Shown: one piece after another, positions 10,473 through 19,955 of the stretch
Position numbering within the stretch: position 1 is the stretch's first letter
Layout of the letters: the number at the start of each line of letters is the position of its first letter
Origin: Methanobacterium sp964452085
GTDB lineage: Archaea > Methanobacteriota > Methanobacteria > Methanobacteriales > Methanobacteriaceae
Reading direction: 5' to 3'
DNA: 64,000 bases
NCBI GenBank assembly: GCA_964452085.1
Contig: CAYVKL010000001.1
Coordinates: 124,001 to 188,000 of the forward strand
The notes under the pieces: generated by a model
What the model saw: only the letters and a program-made list of their open reading frames with translations
What the model was told of the DNA's origin: nothing
Databases searched by the model: none
Made by a program: the position numbers and the translations under genes

Positions 10473-11828
10473 TTATTTGCTGGCTACTGCGGCTTCTTCA
10501 GCTTTGATTTTCTGAACCCTTTCGTGCAGCTCTTTAATGATCCATTCATCATCTCTGCAAGTTTCAGGTTTGTCTATGGCCTTTTTCATGTAGATTGGCA
10601 CTCCGTCCATTCGATAGCTGGTACCCGCACATTCTACACCTATAAAGGATCCTGGAAGCACGACATCAGCTATCTCGGTGGATGGTCCCCAGTGGATATC
10701 TACCTGAATAACCGGAATTTCTGCCAGTTGTTTGACTGCCCCTCCAGGGTAGTGTGCTCCTGGATCTGCAGCTATTACCATGAAGACGTCACATTCCTTC
10801 CTGGTTAGAAGGTCAATTGTGTTAGTTTCTCCATTCATGTATCTTTGGTATCCTCTGCAGAAGTCCACACCATATGGGAATCCCATTTCAAAAGCCATGA
10901 AAATGTTGAATCCATTAACATTGAAGTGACCCCTCATAGGAGTTAGCACCCATTTAGTGTACTCATTAAGGTCCACTAACATCTCAATGGCCATGTCAAT
11001 GTTCCTCTGCTTGGAGAGGGTGTGGGTTAGACCCAGACCGAAGTATAATGCTCCGAACTGAACATTCTTCATTGCTTCGGCTAATTCCATGATGTCTTCT
11101 TTAGGTATGCCTGAAACAAAGTCCTGATCAATTTCTTTTCCCTTTAAAGCCGCCCTTATTGCGTTGTAAAATCCATAATCACCGTTTTGATCAAATCCAA
11201 CCCATATGTCGGACATTTTAGCGGTGTCACTGTATTTAGGATCCATGGTAACTACAGTACGGTCAAATCGACCCCTTTGTCGGAACCATCCACGTGGGAA
11301 CACACTGTATCGAGCCATGTGCCTTGGGTGGGAGTTCATTGGGTTACTACCCGTGTAAACAACCATGTCAGCACGGTTTTTAGCTTCACCCAGTGTTGCA
11401 ACAGGGTATCCTGCGTTTTGTACTGCTTGCAGGGATGGACCGTGGCAGATTGTTGCCTGGTTGTCCAGTACAGCTCCAACTAGTTCACCCAGTCGGATAC
11501 CGTGTTTCATGGTTTCTATGGATGTTTCACTCCAACCATAGAATATTGGTCGTACTGCGCCAGCTATGAGTTCAGCTGCTTTGTCCAGAGCGGTGTCCCA
11601 GTCAACTTCTTGAAGTTCACCGTTTTCATCACGGACCATAGGTACCAGAAGTCTCTGGTCCATGTCTTCCATGACTTTACTGGCGCCGAGCCGACAGGCG
11701 TGCCGTACTCCGACTACATGCCCATCTTTAACCAGGAAATCTAAATCATCGCAGTTGCATCCGCAGAAGGCGCAGGTACAGTTTTCTACGATTTCGTCAT
11801 AATCAGTTACAGGTGGTTCGTATGCCAT
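10473..11828 (-). CDS. fwdB: Formylmethanofuran dehydrogenase subunit B (catalytic, Mo/W)
   Basis: This is the bis-pyranopterin catalytic subunit that reduces CO2 to formate. The N-terminus carries the [4Fe-4S] cysteines CTCAFCGCNC (C17-C26) and C45 in RHACRLG. The probable metal ligand is C128 in ATICHGPS; it is cysteine, not selenocysteine. The 451-residue length fits the family. The gene lies downstream of fwdD and upstream of fwdA. Sequence alone does not decide between tungsten and molybdenum. Confidence 0.94.
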   Translation of the reverse strand: MAYEPPVTDYDEIVENCTCAFCGCNCDDLDFLVKDGHVVGVRHACRLGASKVMEDMDQRLLVPMVRDENGELQEVDWDTALDKAAELIAGAVRPIFYGWSETSIETMKHGIRLGELVGAVLDNQATICHGPSLQAVQNAGYPVATLGEAKNRADMVVYTGSNPMNSHPRHMARYSVFPRGWFRQRGRFDRTVVTMDPKYSDTAKMSDIWVGFDQNGDYGFYNAIRAALKGKEIDQDFVSGIPKEDIMELAEAMKNVQFGALYFGLGLTHTLSKQRNIDMAIEMLVDLNEYTKWVLTPMRGHFNVNGFNIFMAFEMGFPYGVDFCRGYQRYMNGETNTIDLLTRKECDVFMVIAADPGAHYPGGAVKQLAEIPVIQVDIHWGPSTEIADVVLPGSFIGVECAGTSYRMDGVPIYMKKAIDKPETCRDDEWIIKELHERVQKIKAEEAAVASK

Positions 11829-11842
11829 TTAAATCGACCTCC

Positions 11843-12373
11843 TTATTTTTTTGTGTAGACGGGCATCTCACCAAGTGATTCTAACTTGGAGGTGTCTTCG
11901 TCACCATCTACATATTTTTTGTAGACTGCTCTCATGAGGTCAGCCATTAATAAAACTTTTTCGTCTGATGTTTCCACTGTACAGTAAATCCCTTTGTATG
12001 TAGGGTCACAGCAGCAGTAGGTTTCATGACTGGTTATCACATTGGCCCATGGGCCTTTTGGAATAAATATTTGTCCTTCGTGAGGTGCATCTCTGGAGTG
12101 TACTGCAGAAACTATTACTTCTCCCCAGTCAGTTGTGACTTTAACGGTGTCCCAATTGGCTACACCTAATCTTGCCATATCTTTAGGGTCCATGTAAGCA
12201 ACTCCGCACACTTTTCGGTATTCATCCTTACAGGTTGAACCTCTTTTTTTGCATGCGCCCTGGTAGATATCTGAGCCGGTGTTTAGCATCAAGTTTAATA
12301 ATTTTCGTTCGGTGGCTGTTGGTTCTTCAAATTTAACAACTTTAGGAACGACGGGTTTTTCTATATAAGTCAT
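11843..12373 (-). CDS. fwdD: Formylmethanofuran dehydrogenase subunit D
   Basis: FwdD is the molybdopterin-dinucleotide-binding domain that completes the active site of FwdB; here it is a separate 176-residue protein. RKVCGVAYMDPKDMARLGV and VKVTTDWGEVIVSA match the beta-barrel of the C-terminal domain of larger molybdopterin enzymes. ATG 12373 follows GAGGTG. It is spaced tightly between fwdG and fwdB. An unusual cysteine-rich stretch, YCCCDPTYKG, lies at about residue 119. Confidence 0.92.
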   Translation of the reverse strand: MTYIEKPVVPKVVKFEEPTATERKLLNLMLNTGSDIYQGACKKRGSTCKDEYRKVCGVAYMDPKDMARLGVANWDTVKVTTDWGEVIVSAVHSRDAPHEGQIFIPKGPWANVITSHETYCCCDPTYKGIYCTVETSDEKVLLMADLMRAVYKKYVDGDEDTSKLESLGEMPVYTKK

Positions 12374-12383
12374 GTTTTACACC

Positions 12384-12614
12384 TCATTCCAGCCATATGG
12401 CATCAGTAGGGCAGAACATCTGACATGTTCCACACTTTGTGCATTTGTCTTCGCTGAAGAGTTTAATTACTCCATTTTCTACCATCATAATCGTTTCAGT
12501 AGTTTTGGATCCGTGTCCACCTGCTACTTCGGGACTAATGGATACATTTACCGGGCAGGCAACAACACATACTCCGCAACCCAGGCAATTATCTTGTTTT
12601 ACTTTAAGTTCCAT
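12384..12614 (-). CDS. fwdG: Formylmethanofuran dehydrogenase ferredoxin subunit G
   Basis: A 76-residue 2x[4Fe-4S] ferredoxin with CLGCGVCVVACP and CTKCGTCQMFCP. In the known enzyme FwdG passes electrons between the polyferredoxin FwdF and the catalytic core. It sits in the operon 17 bases after fwdF and 10 bases before fwdD. Confidence 0.92.
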   Translation of the reverse strand: MELKVKQDNCLGCGVCVVACPVNVSISPEVAGGHGSKTTETIMMVENGVIKLFSEDKCTKCGTCQMFCPTDAIWLE

Positions 12615-12631
12615 AATTTATCACCCAAAAC

Positions 12632-13690
<1,059 letters not shown>

Positions 13691-13785
13691 ATTTTACCTC
13701 CATATTTCTATTGAGTGGTAGGGAACTAATTCCAATTTAATGAACTAATCCCAAACAAATCTGACACTCGCAGCACCAATATGAT

Positions 13786-13798
13786 TTTTTATATAAAG
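13786..13798 (-). promoter_or_regulatory. Downstream (second) fwd promoter, TATA box
   Basis: On the minus strand CTTTATATAAAAA is a good archaeal TATA box. Transcription would start near 13765, giving a leader of about 75 bases before fwdF. It would add to, or be an alternative to, the promoter near 13925. Confidence 0.5.
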
Positions 13799-13889
13799 AG
13801 TTTAATGGATTTTCAAAAGTTCATAAATATTTTGCAATTTCTTTCTGCTTTCACTGTAATTTTAACCTTAAAAATCTATAGTTGGCACT

Positions 13890-13929
13890 ATGTGTGTTGA
13901 TTACACATAATTCATCTAATATATTTATA
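13890..13929 (-). promoter_or_regulatory. fwd promoter with palindromic operator site 1
   Basis: On the minus strand TATAAATA (13929-13922) is followed after 21 bases by ATGTGTAATCAACACACAT (13908-13890), a palindrome with 6-base arms and a 7-base spacer. The predicted transcription start falls inside it. The promoter of the HTH-ferredoxin gene at 56027 has the same TATA box, nearly the same spacing and nearly the same site. Confidence 0.7.
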
Positions 13930-13967
13930 CATTCCTACTTGAGCCAACCCGACATCCATATATACTG

Positions 13968-13986
13968 ATGTGTGGAAACTACACAT
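13968..13986. promoter_or_regulatory. Palindromic operator site 2 upstream of fwd
   Basis: ATGTGT (13968-13973) and ACACAT (13981-13986) flank a 7-base spacer, the same arms and spacing as site 1, whose corresponding end lies 78 bases away. It lies upstream of the fwd TATA box, so it could help cooperative binding or loop formation. Confidence 0.6.
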
Positions 13987-14395
13987 AATTCTGCGTTATG
14001 GTAAAGATTCTGAAGCTTTAAAACTATTCCCCGAAAATAATTTAAGAATATCTGATTTAAAAACTGTAAAAAAGAACCCATCAAACTATAATCCCTAAAA
14101 AATCAGCCATTTACCCCCGGAATCAAAACAATATCCAATTCAAATATTTCATCAGTATTTTCAAATTCAACAATAATCAAGAGAAAACTCTATAATTAAC
14201 CCATAAAAAAATTCAATTGCATATTATAATAAGAAAAAAATTACAATTAGATCAATATTCATATTTCATATAGGGAAGATATTTCGTGAAAAATTAAAAT
14301 TCGAGAATATTATTCTTAAAAGAATATTGTTTAAAAGATATATCATCGCGAAAAATTTAATGTTTAGCAATACAGTGATTTAAGGGGTGTTTTAC

Positions 14396-15088
14396 GTGGA
14401 TAGTGCAAAAGAAGGACCACAATACAGGTTAAAACTGGATGATAAGATTATATTGTTGAACAAAAGGAAATTCAAGCTTTTAAAGTTTATAGATGAATGT
14501 GGATCCATAATGCAAGCTGCCAAGCAAGCACAAATCCCATACCGTAGCGCCCTTAAATACATTGAAAACTTGGAAAAAGACGTTAATCACACTGTTGTTT
14601 CAACAAAAAGGGGAGGAAAAGGAGGAGGGGGAGGAAGTAAGTTAACAAATGAAGGTAAACAGATTTTAAAAGAATACCGAAAAGTTGATAGTATTCTAAA
14701 AATGCACGCCGATGTTAATGAGATTGAAGGGGAAATATCAGATATTGATGTTGAAAACAAAATTGCCAATATCTATTTAAATGGAAATAAAGTTATTCTC
14801 CCATTAAGAGGAAATTTCAAAATTGGAGACAGAGTTTTAGCCCTCATCAGCCCCGATGATATTTTCGTAATGCTAGAGCCACAGGAATCAAGTGTAAGGA
14901 ATGTTTTTCCAGGTAAAATAACAGGGATGGAATTGAAAGACAACTTAGTAAGGTTGAATGTGAATTTAGGTGAGATCAGTCTTTTTGTTGATGTTACTGA
15001 ATATGCTAGGGAACAGCTGAACTTAAACCTTGGAAAAGAAGTTTATGTAGGTTTTAAAGCAGCAGCTATTGCCATGGTGAAAATATGA
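14396..15088 (+). CDS. modE: ModE-type molybdate/tungstate-responsive regulator with TOBE domains
   Basis: A 230-residue regulator. The N-terminal winged helix-turn-helix resembles LysR/ModE DNA-binding domains (FKLLKFIDECGSIMQAAKQA, then RSALKYIENLEK) and has the glycine-rich wing KRGGKGGGGGSKLTNEG typical of ModE. Two C-terminal TOBE-like modules (about 105-165 and 168-230) would bind the oxyanion. GTG 14396 is preferred because AGGGGTG (14383-14389) lies just upstream; the GTG at 14387 sits inside that site. It is divergent from fwd and next to mobB. Probable targets are the transporter operon (palindrome 4209-4234) and perhaps fwd or its own promoter. Confidence 0.85.
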   Translation: MDSAKEGPQYRLKLDDKIILLNKRKFKLLKFIDECGSIMQAAKQAQIPYRSALKYIENLEKDVNHTVVSTKRGGKGGGGGSKLTNEGKQILKEYRKVDSILKMHADVNEIEGEISDIDVENKIANIYLNGNKVILPLRGNFKIGDRVLALISPDDIFVMLEPQESSVRNVFPGKITGMELKDNLVRLNVNLGEISLFVDVTEYAREQLNLNLGKEVYVGFKAAAIAMVKI

Positions 15089-15158
15089 AAACAATATTTG
15101 ATTAATAAAAATTTATTTTCCTACTCACATTTTTAAATTCAATGAAAATTTCGAATAC

Positions 15159-15167
15159 TTATATAAT
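15159..15167 (+). promoter_or_regulatory. TATA box before mobB
   Basis: TTATATAAT lies about 140 bases before the mobB ATG, predicting a start near 15187 and a leader of roughly 115 bases. No other gene lies between modE and mobB. Confidence 0.4.
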
Positions 15168-15304
15168 CCTATTACTTAAGTAGCCATAGAAACTAAAGAT
15201 CATCCCAAGGATTCGTTTCAACTAATAAAGTATACTATTTAAATTTAATTTAAATCACTTATCTAAAATTTAATTACCATCATTTTTAACTAAAGGGTGC
15301 AATC

Positions 15305-16018
15305 ATGAAGATATTAGCAGTTGTAGGAACAAAAAACACTGGCAAAACAACCCTGGTAACCATGATAGTCAAGGAAATGGTTAACCGAGGTTATAAAGTA
15401 GCAACCATTAAGCACACCCACCACGACTTTGACTTGGAAGGTAAAGACACTTGGAAACATCGAGAAGCTGGGGCAGAAATGGTTGTTGGTTCCGGAGAGA
15501 GCACCTTCTTTATTGTAAATGAACAACTCCCCCTGGAAAAAATCCTGAAAATAATTGGAAACACCCAAGAACTGGATTATGTGGTGATTGAAGGTTTCAA
15601 ATTCTCGAATTACCCTAAAATTTCAACTACTGAGATAGAAGATGATTTTACCATCACCAACATTGATGTTTTCAAAGCTAACCCTGAAGATATTGTTTCA
15701 CTGGTTGATCTGGTTGAAAAACGAACATATGATCTTATTCCCGGAGCAGATTGTGGTGAATGTGGTTTTGAAGACTGTTTGGAAATGGCAAAAGCCATTG
15801 TCAAAGGTGATGCATCAGAAGAGTCCTGCAAAATGAGAAAATTAAGGGAAGTAGAACTTTACATTGGTGACGTGAAAATCCCCCTTAATCCTTTTGTGCA
15901 GGATTTCATAAAAAAAAGTGTTATGGGAATGATTAGTACTCTTAAAACTGACGAAATAACCGAAAAGGGAGAATTTAAAGATAAAATAGAATTATGGATT
16001 AGAAATATTGAAGACTGA
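15305..16018 (+). CDS. mobB: Molybdopterin-guanine dinucleotide biosynthesis protein MobB with C-terminal Fe-S domain
   Basis: MobB is a GTP-binding P-loop protein that assists attachment of the guanine nucleotide to molybdopterin. Walker A is GTKNTGKTTL (residues 8-17), and the family pattern KHTHHDFDLEGKDTWKHREAGA follows. The C-terminal part holds DCGECGFEDC (about residue 148) plus a later cysteine, ESCKM, the 4-cysteine pattern of the Fe-S domain found in corrinoid proteins and RnfB. The ATG follows AAGGGTG. It lies between modE and moaA, consistent with supplying cofactor to Fwd and formate dehydrogenase. Confidence 0.88.
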   Translation: MKILAVVGTKNTGKTTLVTMIVKEMVNRGYKVATIKHTHHDFDLEGKDTWKHREAGAEMVVGSGESTFFIVNEQLPLEKILKIIGNTQELDYVVIEGFKFSNYPKISTTEIEDDFTITNIDVFKANPEDIVSLVDLVEKRTYDLIPGADCGECGFEDCLEMAKAIVKGDASEESCKMRKLREVELYIGDVKIPLNPFVQDFIKKSVMGMISTLKTDEITEKGEFKDKIELWIRNIED

Positions 16019-16107
16019 TATTTTAATTCCAATTGAATTAATTAATGCAATTGTCAATTTAATTTGTTGAATAATTAATTTAAAATTAACTTATTGGATG
16101 AACTCCT

Positions 16108-17040
16108 ATGACTGATTTGAAGACTGATACCTTCCAGAGGCCAATTATCTCCCTGCGAATATCCATAACCAACAGATGCAACATACAATGCTTTTACTGT
16201 CATCACGATGGTATACTTCCACAGGAATACGAGATGACTCCTCAGGAAATCGAAAGAATTTCTCAAATCGCCAAAAACATTGGAATAAAAAAGATTCGGC
16301 TCTCTGGAGGAGAACCACTCATCAGAGAAGATATGGTGGATATTGTTAATAGAATATCTTCATTAGGATTCCAGGATGTTTCCATAACTACTAATGGAAC
16401 ATTACTTGAAGAATATGCGCTTCCACTTAAAAATGCTGGTTTGAACCGGGTTAATGTTAGTTTCGATACGCTTAATCCCCAGACTTATCGCTTTATAACT
16501 AAAAGTAACTACATTGAACAGGTTAAAAAGGGTATAAAGAAGGCAGCTGATGTGGGGCTGTACCCGGTGAAAGTTAACATGGTGGTTATGAAAGGATTAA
16601 ACCACCGCGAAATATGGGATATGTTCCAGTTCTGTAAAGAAAATGGAGCTATTTTACAGATTATTGAGCTTTTGAAAACAGAAAGCTGTCCTGATTCTGA
16701 TTTTTTCGATGATTACCACTACGACATGAATATTATTGAAGAAGAACTTAAAGAGAAAGCTACTGATATTAAGACCCGTGCCTTCATGCAGGACCGGAAG
16801 AAGTACTTCATAGAAGATGGTGAAATTGAAGTAGTTCGACCAATGGACAATACTGAATTCTGTAAAAACTGCACGCGTCTCAGAATAACCCCCGAAGGGA
16901 AACTAAAACCCTGTTTACTTAGAAATGATAATCTGGTGGATCTGATGGAACCTATTCGAAGTGGTGAATCAGATGCAAAACTTGAAAAACTTTTTTTAGA
17001 GGCAATAACCAACCGGGAACCGTATTATGGCGGTTGTTAA
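16108..17040 (+). CDS. moaA: GTP 3',8-cyclase (molybdenum cofactor biosynthesis protein A)
   Basis: MoaA is a radical SAM enzyme for the first step of molybdopterin synthesis. The radical SAM cluster motif is CNIQCFYC (C24, C28, C31), followed by the glycine-rich SAM site LSGGEPL. The C-terminal second [4Fe-4S] cluster has CKNCTRLRITPEGKLKPC (about C252, C255, C269). The 310-residue length is normal. It lies 89 bases downstream of mobB on the same strand and ends convergent with fdhA. Confidence 0.92.
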   Translation: MTDLKTDTFQRPIISLRISITNRCNIQCFYCHHDGILPQEYEMTPQEIERISQIAKNIGIKKIRLSGGEPLIREDMVDIVNRISSLGFQDVSITTNGTLLEEYALPLKNAGLNRVNVSFDTLNPQTYRFITKSNYIEQVKKGIKKAADVGLYPVKVNMVVMKGLNHREIWDMFQFCKENGAILQIIELLKTESCPDSDFFDDYHYDMNIIEEELKEKATDIKTRAFMQDRKKYFIEDGEIEVVRPMDNTEFCKNCTRLRITPEGKLKPCLLRNDNLVDLMEPIRSGESDAKLEKLFLEAITNREPYYGGC

Positions 17041-17135
17041 TATTTTAAAAATTAATAGGGCATAGATGTCTTTTAATAACTTTAAAGATAAATACTGCCT
17101 GTTTATTCCTTTTTTATAACTCATTCATTGCAAAT

Positions 17136-19814
17136 TCATTCATTGCATTTCTCAATTCTAACGGCACAATATTTGAATTCGGGAGTTTTTGTTACTGGAT
17201 CACATGCCGGGCTGGTTATTAAATTAGTTTTTGTATCTTCTGAGTGGAATGCCATGAAAACAAGACCCAATGGTGATCTCTCAGTTATTTCCACAGGTGA
17301 TTTGATTTTTCCCCTGCGGGAAATAACCCATACCCAATCACCCTCAGTCAGGCCGATTTTCTGCGCATCTTCAGGGCTTATCTCCACAGGATCATGATCG
17401 TATAGTTCTTTCAGACCCTTGGTTGCACCTGTCATGGTGCTGGTGTGATAATGGAAAACCCTGCGTCCAGTAGTAAGAACCAATGGATATTCTGCATCGG
17501 GTAATTCAGCAGGGGGTCTGTAACTCAATGGAATGAACTTTGCTTTTCCATTTTTTGTGGAAAATTGGTCTTGGTGGAGAATGGGGGTACCTTCATGTTC
17601 TTCATGGTAACAGGGCCATTGTTTACTGTCTTCTTCCAGACAGGAATAATGCATTCCACCGTATATTGGAGCCAGACTTGCTATCTCAGCAGCTACATCC
17701 TCAGAACTTTCATAATCAAATCCATCTGATCCCATTTTTTGAGCTATTTCTGCAATTATTTGCCAGTCCGGTTTGGATTCACCCACCGGTTTAACAGCCT
17801 GCCGAACTCTCTGCACCCTTCGGTCGGCATTGGCGAATGTGCCATCTTTCTCAGCAAAAGAAGCTCCAGGTAAAACCAGATCGGCCTTAAGGGCGGTTTC
17901 AGTCATGAAAAGATCCTGTACAATTAAAAATTCAGTGGATTCCAGGGCCTGAACTATATTGGAGCAGTCCGGTTCAGATAGGGCTGGGTTCTCACCCATG
18001 ATGTACATAAATTTTACTTCACCCTGTCGGGCGGCTTCCATCATCTCCGGCATTTTCAAACCCATCTTGGGGCTGAGTTCAGAATTCCAGGCATTTTCGA
18101 ATTTCTTCTGAGCATCTGGATCCTCTACTTTCTGATAACCGGGATATGTGTCAGGTAAACATCCCATGTCACATGATCCCTGGACATTATTCTGTCCCCT
18201 AATAGGATTAACTCCAGAATAAGGTTTACCGAAGTTTCCAGTTATTAAAGCCAGGTTGGATAACGCGAAAACATTATCAGTTCCATGGGAGTGTTCGGTT
18301 ATTCCCAGTGAATAAAATATGGCTGCGGGTTCTGTGGTAGCATATAATCTTGCTGCTTCTGTGATTTTTTCCGGGCTGACCCCTGTTATTTCTTCCACAG
18401 TTTCCAGGTCGAATTTTTCCAGGGACTTCAGTAATTCATCAAAGTTTTCACATCTTTTCTGGATAAATTCTGTATCCATAAGATTTTCATCTACGATTAC
18501 CCTTATCATTCCCATTATAAGAGCTACATCTGTTCCAGGGTTGTGACGAATGATTATATCTGCATGACGAGCCAGGTCTATATTTCTTGGATCGGCTACG
18601 ATGATTTTGGCTCCGTTTTTAACGGCATCCATTATTCTCATACTTAAAACCGGATAACTATCCGTGGGATTGGTTCCAATTATGAAAAGGCATTTAGCAT
18701 GAGGTATCTCATCAATGGAATTACTCATAGCCCCACTTCCCAGACTTTGGGCCAGTGCAGCTACTGATGGTGCGTGACATGATCTGGCGGAGTTATCAAC
18801 GTTATTGGTACCCATGACCAGCCTGGTGAATTTTTGTAGGGCATAATTATCTTCATTGGTGCATCTTGCTGATGATATGGCTGCAAAAGAGTCTCCTTTA
18901 TACTCTGATAGTTTCTGTGTGGCAAATTCCAGAGCTTCATCCCACTCCACTTCCACAAAATCATCATCATTTTTTATAAGGGGTTTGGTTAACCTTTCAG
19001 GATTGTTTACAAAGTTAAATCCGTATCTCCCCTTAACACATAGGTTACCCTGGCTTAAGGGGTGTTCTGGGTCTCCCCTGGCACTGATGATTTCTTCCCC
19101 CCTTACACCAAGATATAATCCGCATCCCACCCCACAATAGGTACAAGTGGTTTTAACTTCCCTTGAAGGTTTAAGATTTTCTTTAGGGACTAAAGCCCCA
19201 ACAGGACATGCTTCTACACATTCTCCACATGATACACAGTTTGATTCCAGTATTGGCCTGTCCATCAGGGTGCTTATTCTGGTCTCATAACCTCTGAAAC
19301 CGAAATCAATGGCACTAACTCCCAAACGGTCCCGACAGGTACTTACACATATTCCACACAGGACGCATTTTTTTAAATCCCTTTTAAAAAAGGGGTTTGA
19401 TTCATCAGCAGGTACTTCCAGGAGTGAATGTCTTAAGTCAGTGATATTTTCGTCTTCAATTCCAAAAAAGGATGCTATTTCCTGTAACTGGCAATGGTTG
19501 TTCTGGGCACAGGTCAGGCATTCCACTTCATGGTTGGCTATGAGTAGTCTTGCCACCATCTCCCTGGATTTTTCAACCTTTTCCGAGTTGGTTGATATTT
19601 TCATCCCTTCCTCTACCCTTGTTTCACAGGATGTGATGATACGCCCTTCCGCGTTTTCAACCAGACATAAACGACAGGCGCCCATTGGTTTTAAATCAGG
19701 GTGATAGCAGAGATGAGGAATGTAAATTCCATGCTTTTTAGCAGCCTGAAGGATACTATCTCCTTTTTGGGCTTTTAACTGTAATCCATCTATGGTGAAT
19801 TTTATTTCATCCAT
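17136..19814 (-). CDS. fdhA: Formate dehydrogenase alpha subunit, NAD-linked type with NuoG-like N-terminus
   Basis: An 892-residue molybdopterin enzyme. The N-terminal [2Fe-2S] domain (CYHPDLKPMGACRLC, residues about 37-51) and a NuoG-like CLTCAQNNHCQLQ segment are followed by two [4Fe-4S] motifs, CVLCGICVSTC and CVSCGECVEACP. The catalytic domain has CTYCGVGCGLYLGV and a probable metal ligand in SARSCHAPS; it uses cysteine, not selenocysteine. This architecture matches NAD-dependent or bifurcating formate dehydrogenases rather than the short F420-dependent FdhA of methanogens. It lies 141 bases after a NuoF-like gene on the same strand, and fdhD is close by. Confidence 0.88.
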   Translation of the reverse strand: MDEIKFTIDGLQLKAQKGDSILQAAKKHGIYIPHLCYHPDLKPMGACRLCLVENAEGRIITSCETRVEEGMKISTNSEKVEKSREMVARLLIANHEVECLTCAQNNHCQLQEIASFFGIEDENITDLRHSLLEVPADESNPFFKRDLKKCVLCGICVSTCRDRLGVSAIDFGFRGYETRISTLMDRPILESNCVSCGECVEACPVGALVPKENLKPSREVKTTCTYCGVGCGLYLGVRGEEIISARGDPEHPLSQGNLCVKGRYGFNFVNNPERLTKPLIKNDDDFVEVEWDEALEFATQKLSEYKGDSFAAISSARCTNEDNYALQKFTRLVMGTNNVDNSARSCHAPSVAALAQSLGSGAMSNSIDEIPHAKCLFIIGTNPTDSYPVLSMRIMDAVKNGAKIIVADPRNIDLARHADIIIRHNPGTDVALIMGMIRVIVDENLMDTEFIQKRCENFDELLKSLEKFDLETVEEITGVSPEKITEAARLYATTEPAAIFYSLGITEHSHGTDNVFALSNLALITGNFGKPYSGVNPIRGQNNVQGSCDMGCLPDTYPGYQKVEDPDAQKKFENAWNSELSPKMGLKMPEMMEAARQGEVKFMYIMGENPALSEPDCSNIVQALESTEFLIVQDLFMTETALKADLVLPGASFAEKDGTFANADRRVQRVRQAVKPVGESKPDWQIIAEIAQKMGSDGFDYESSEDVAAEIASLAPIYGGMHYSCLEEDSKQWPCYHEEHEGTPILHQDQFSTKNGKAKFIPLSYRPPAELPDAEYPLVLTTGRRVFHYHTSTMTGATKGLKELYDHDPVEISPEDAQKIGLTEGDWVWVISRRGKIKSPVEITERSPLGLVFMAFHSEDTKTNLITSPACDPVTKTPEFKYCAVRIEKCNE

Positions 19815-19955
19815 TTAATTGCCTCTAATTAATTATTAAGTCATTATTAAATTTATAAGATTTTTTTAATCTTTATTTTAATGGTTATAATGCTGTTTTA
19901 AGTTTTTGAATATTTTATTCATCCAATTAGTTTTATTCGCCCATAAGAAACAAAT

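Larger units (their letters stand above)
13691..14395. other. 705-base regulatory region between fwd operon and modE
   Basis: This divergent intergenic stretch has no supported coding region. It holds two candidate fwd promoters (TATA boxes at 13922-13929 and 13786-13798, minus strand) and two copies of ATGTGT-N7-ACACAT. An 11-base direct repeat, GAACTAATYCC, lies in the fwd leader (13723-13733 and 13742-13752). For modE there is a possible TATA box, AAAAGATATATC (about 14331-14342). Repeated AGAATATT and TCGYGAAAAATT elements lie around 14283-14360. Confidence 0.6.
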
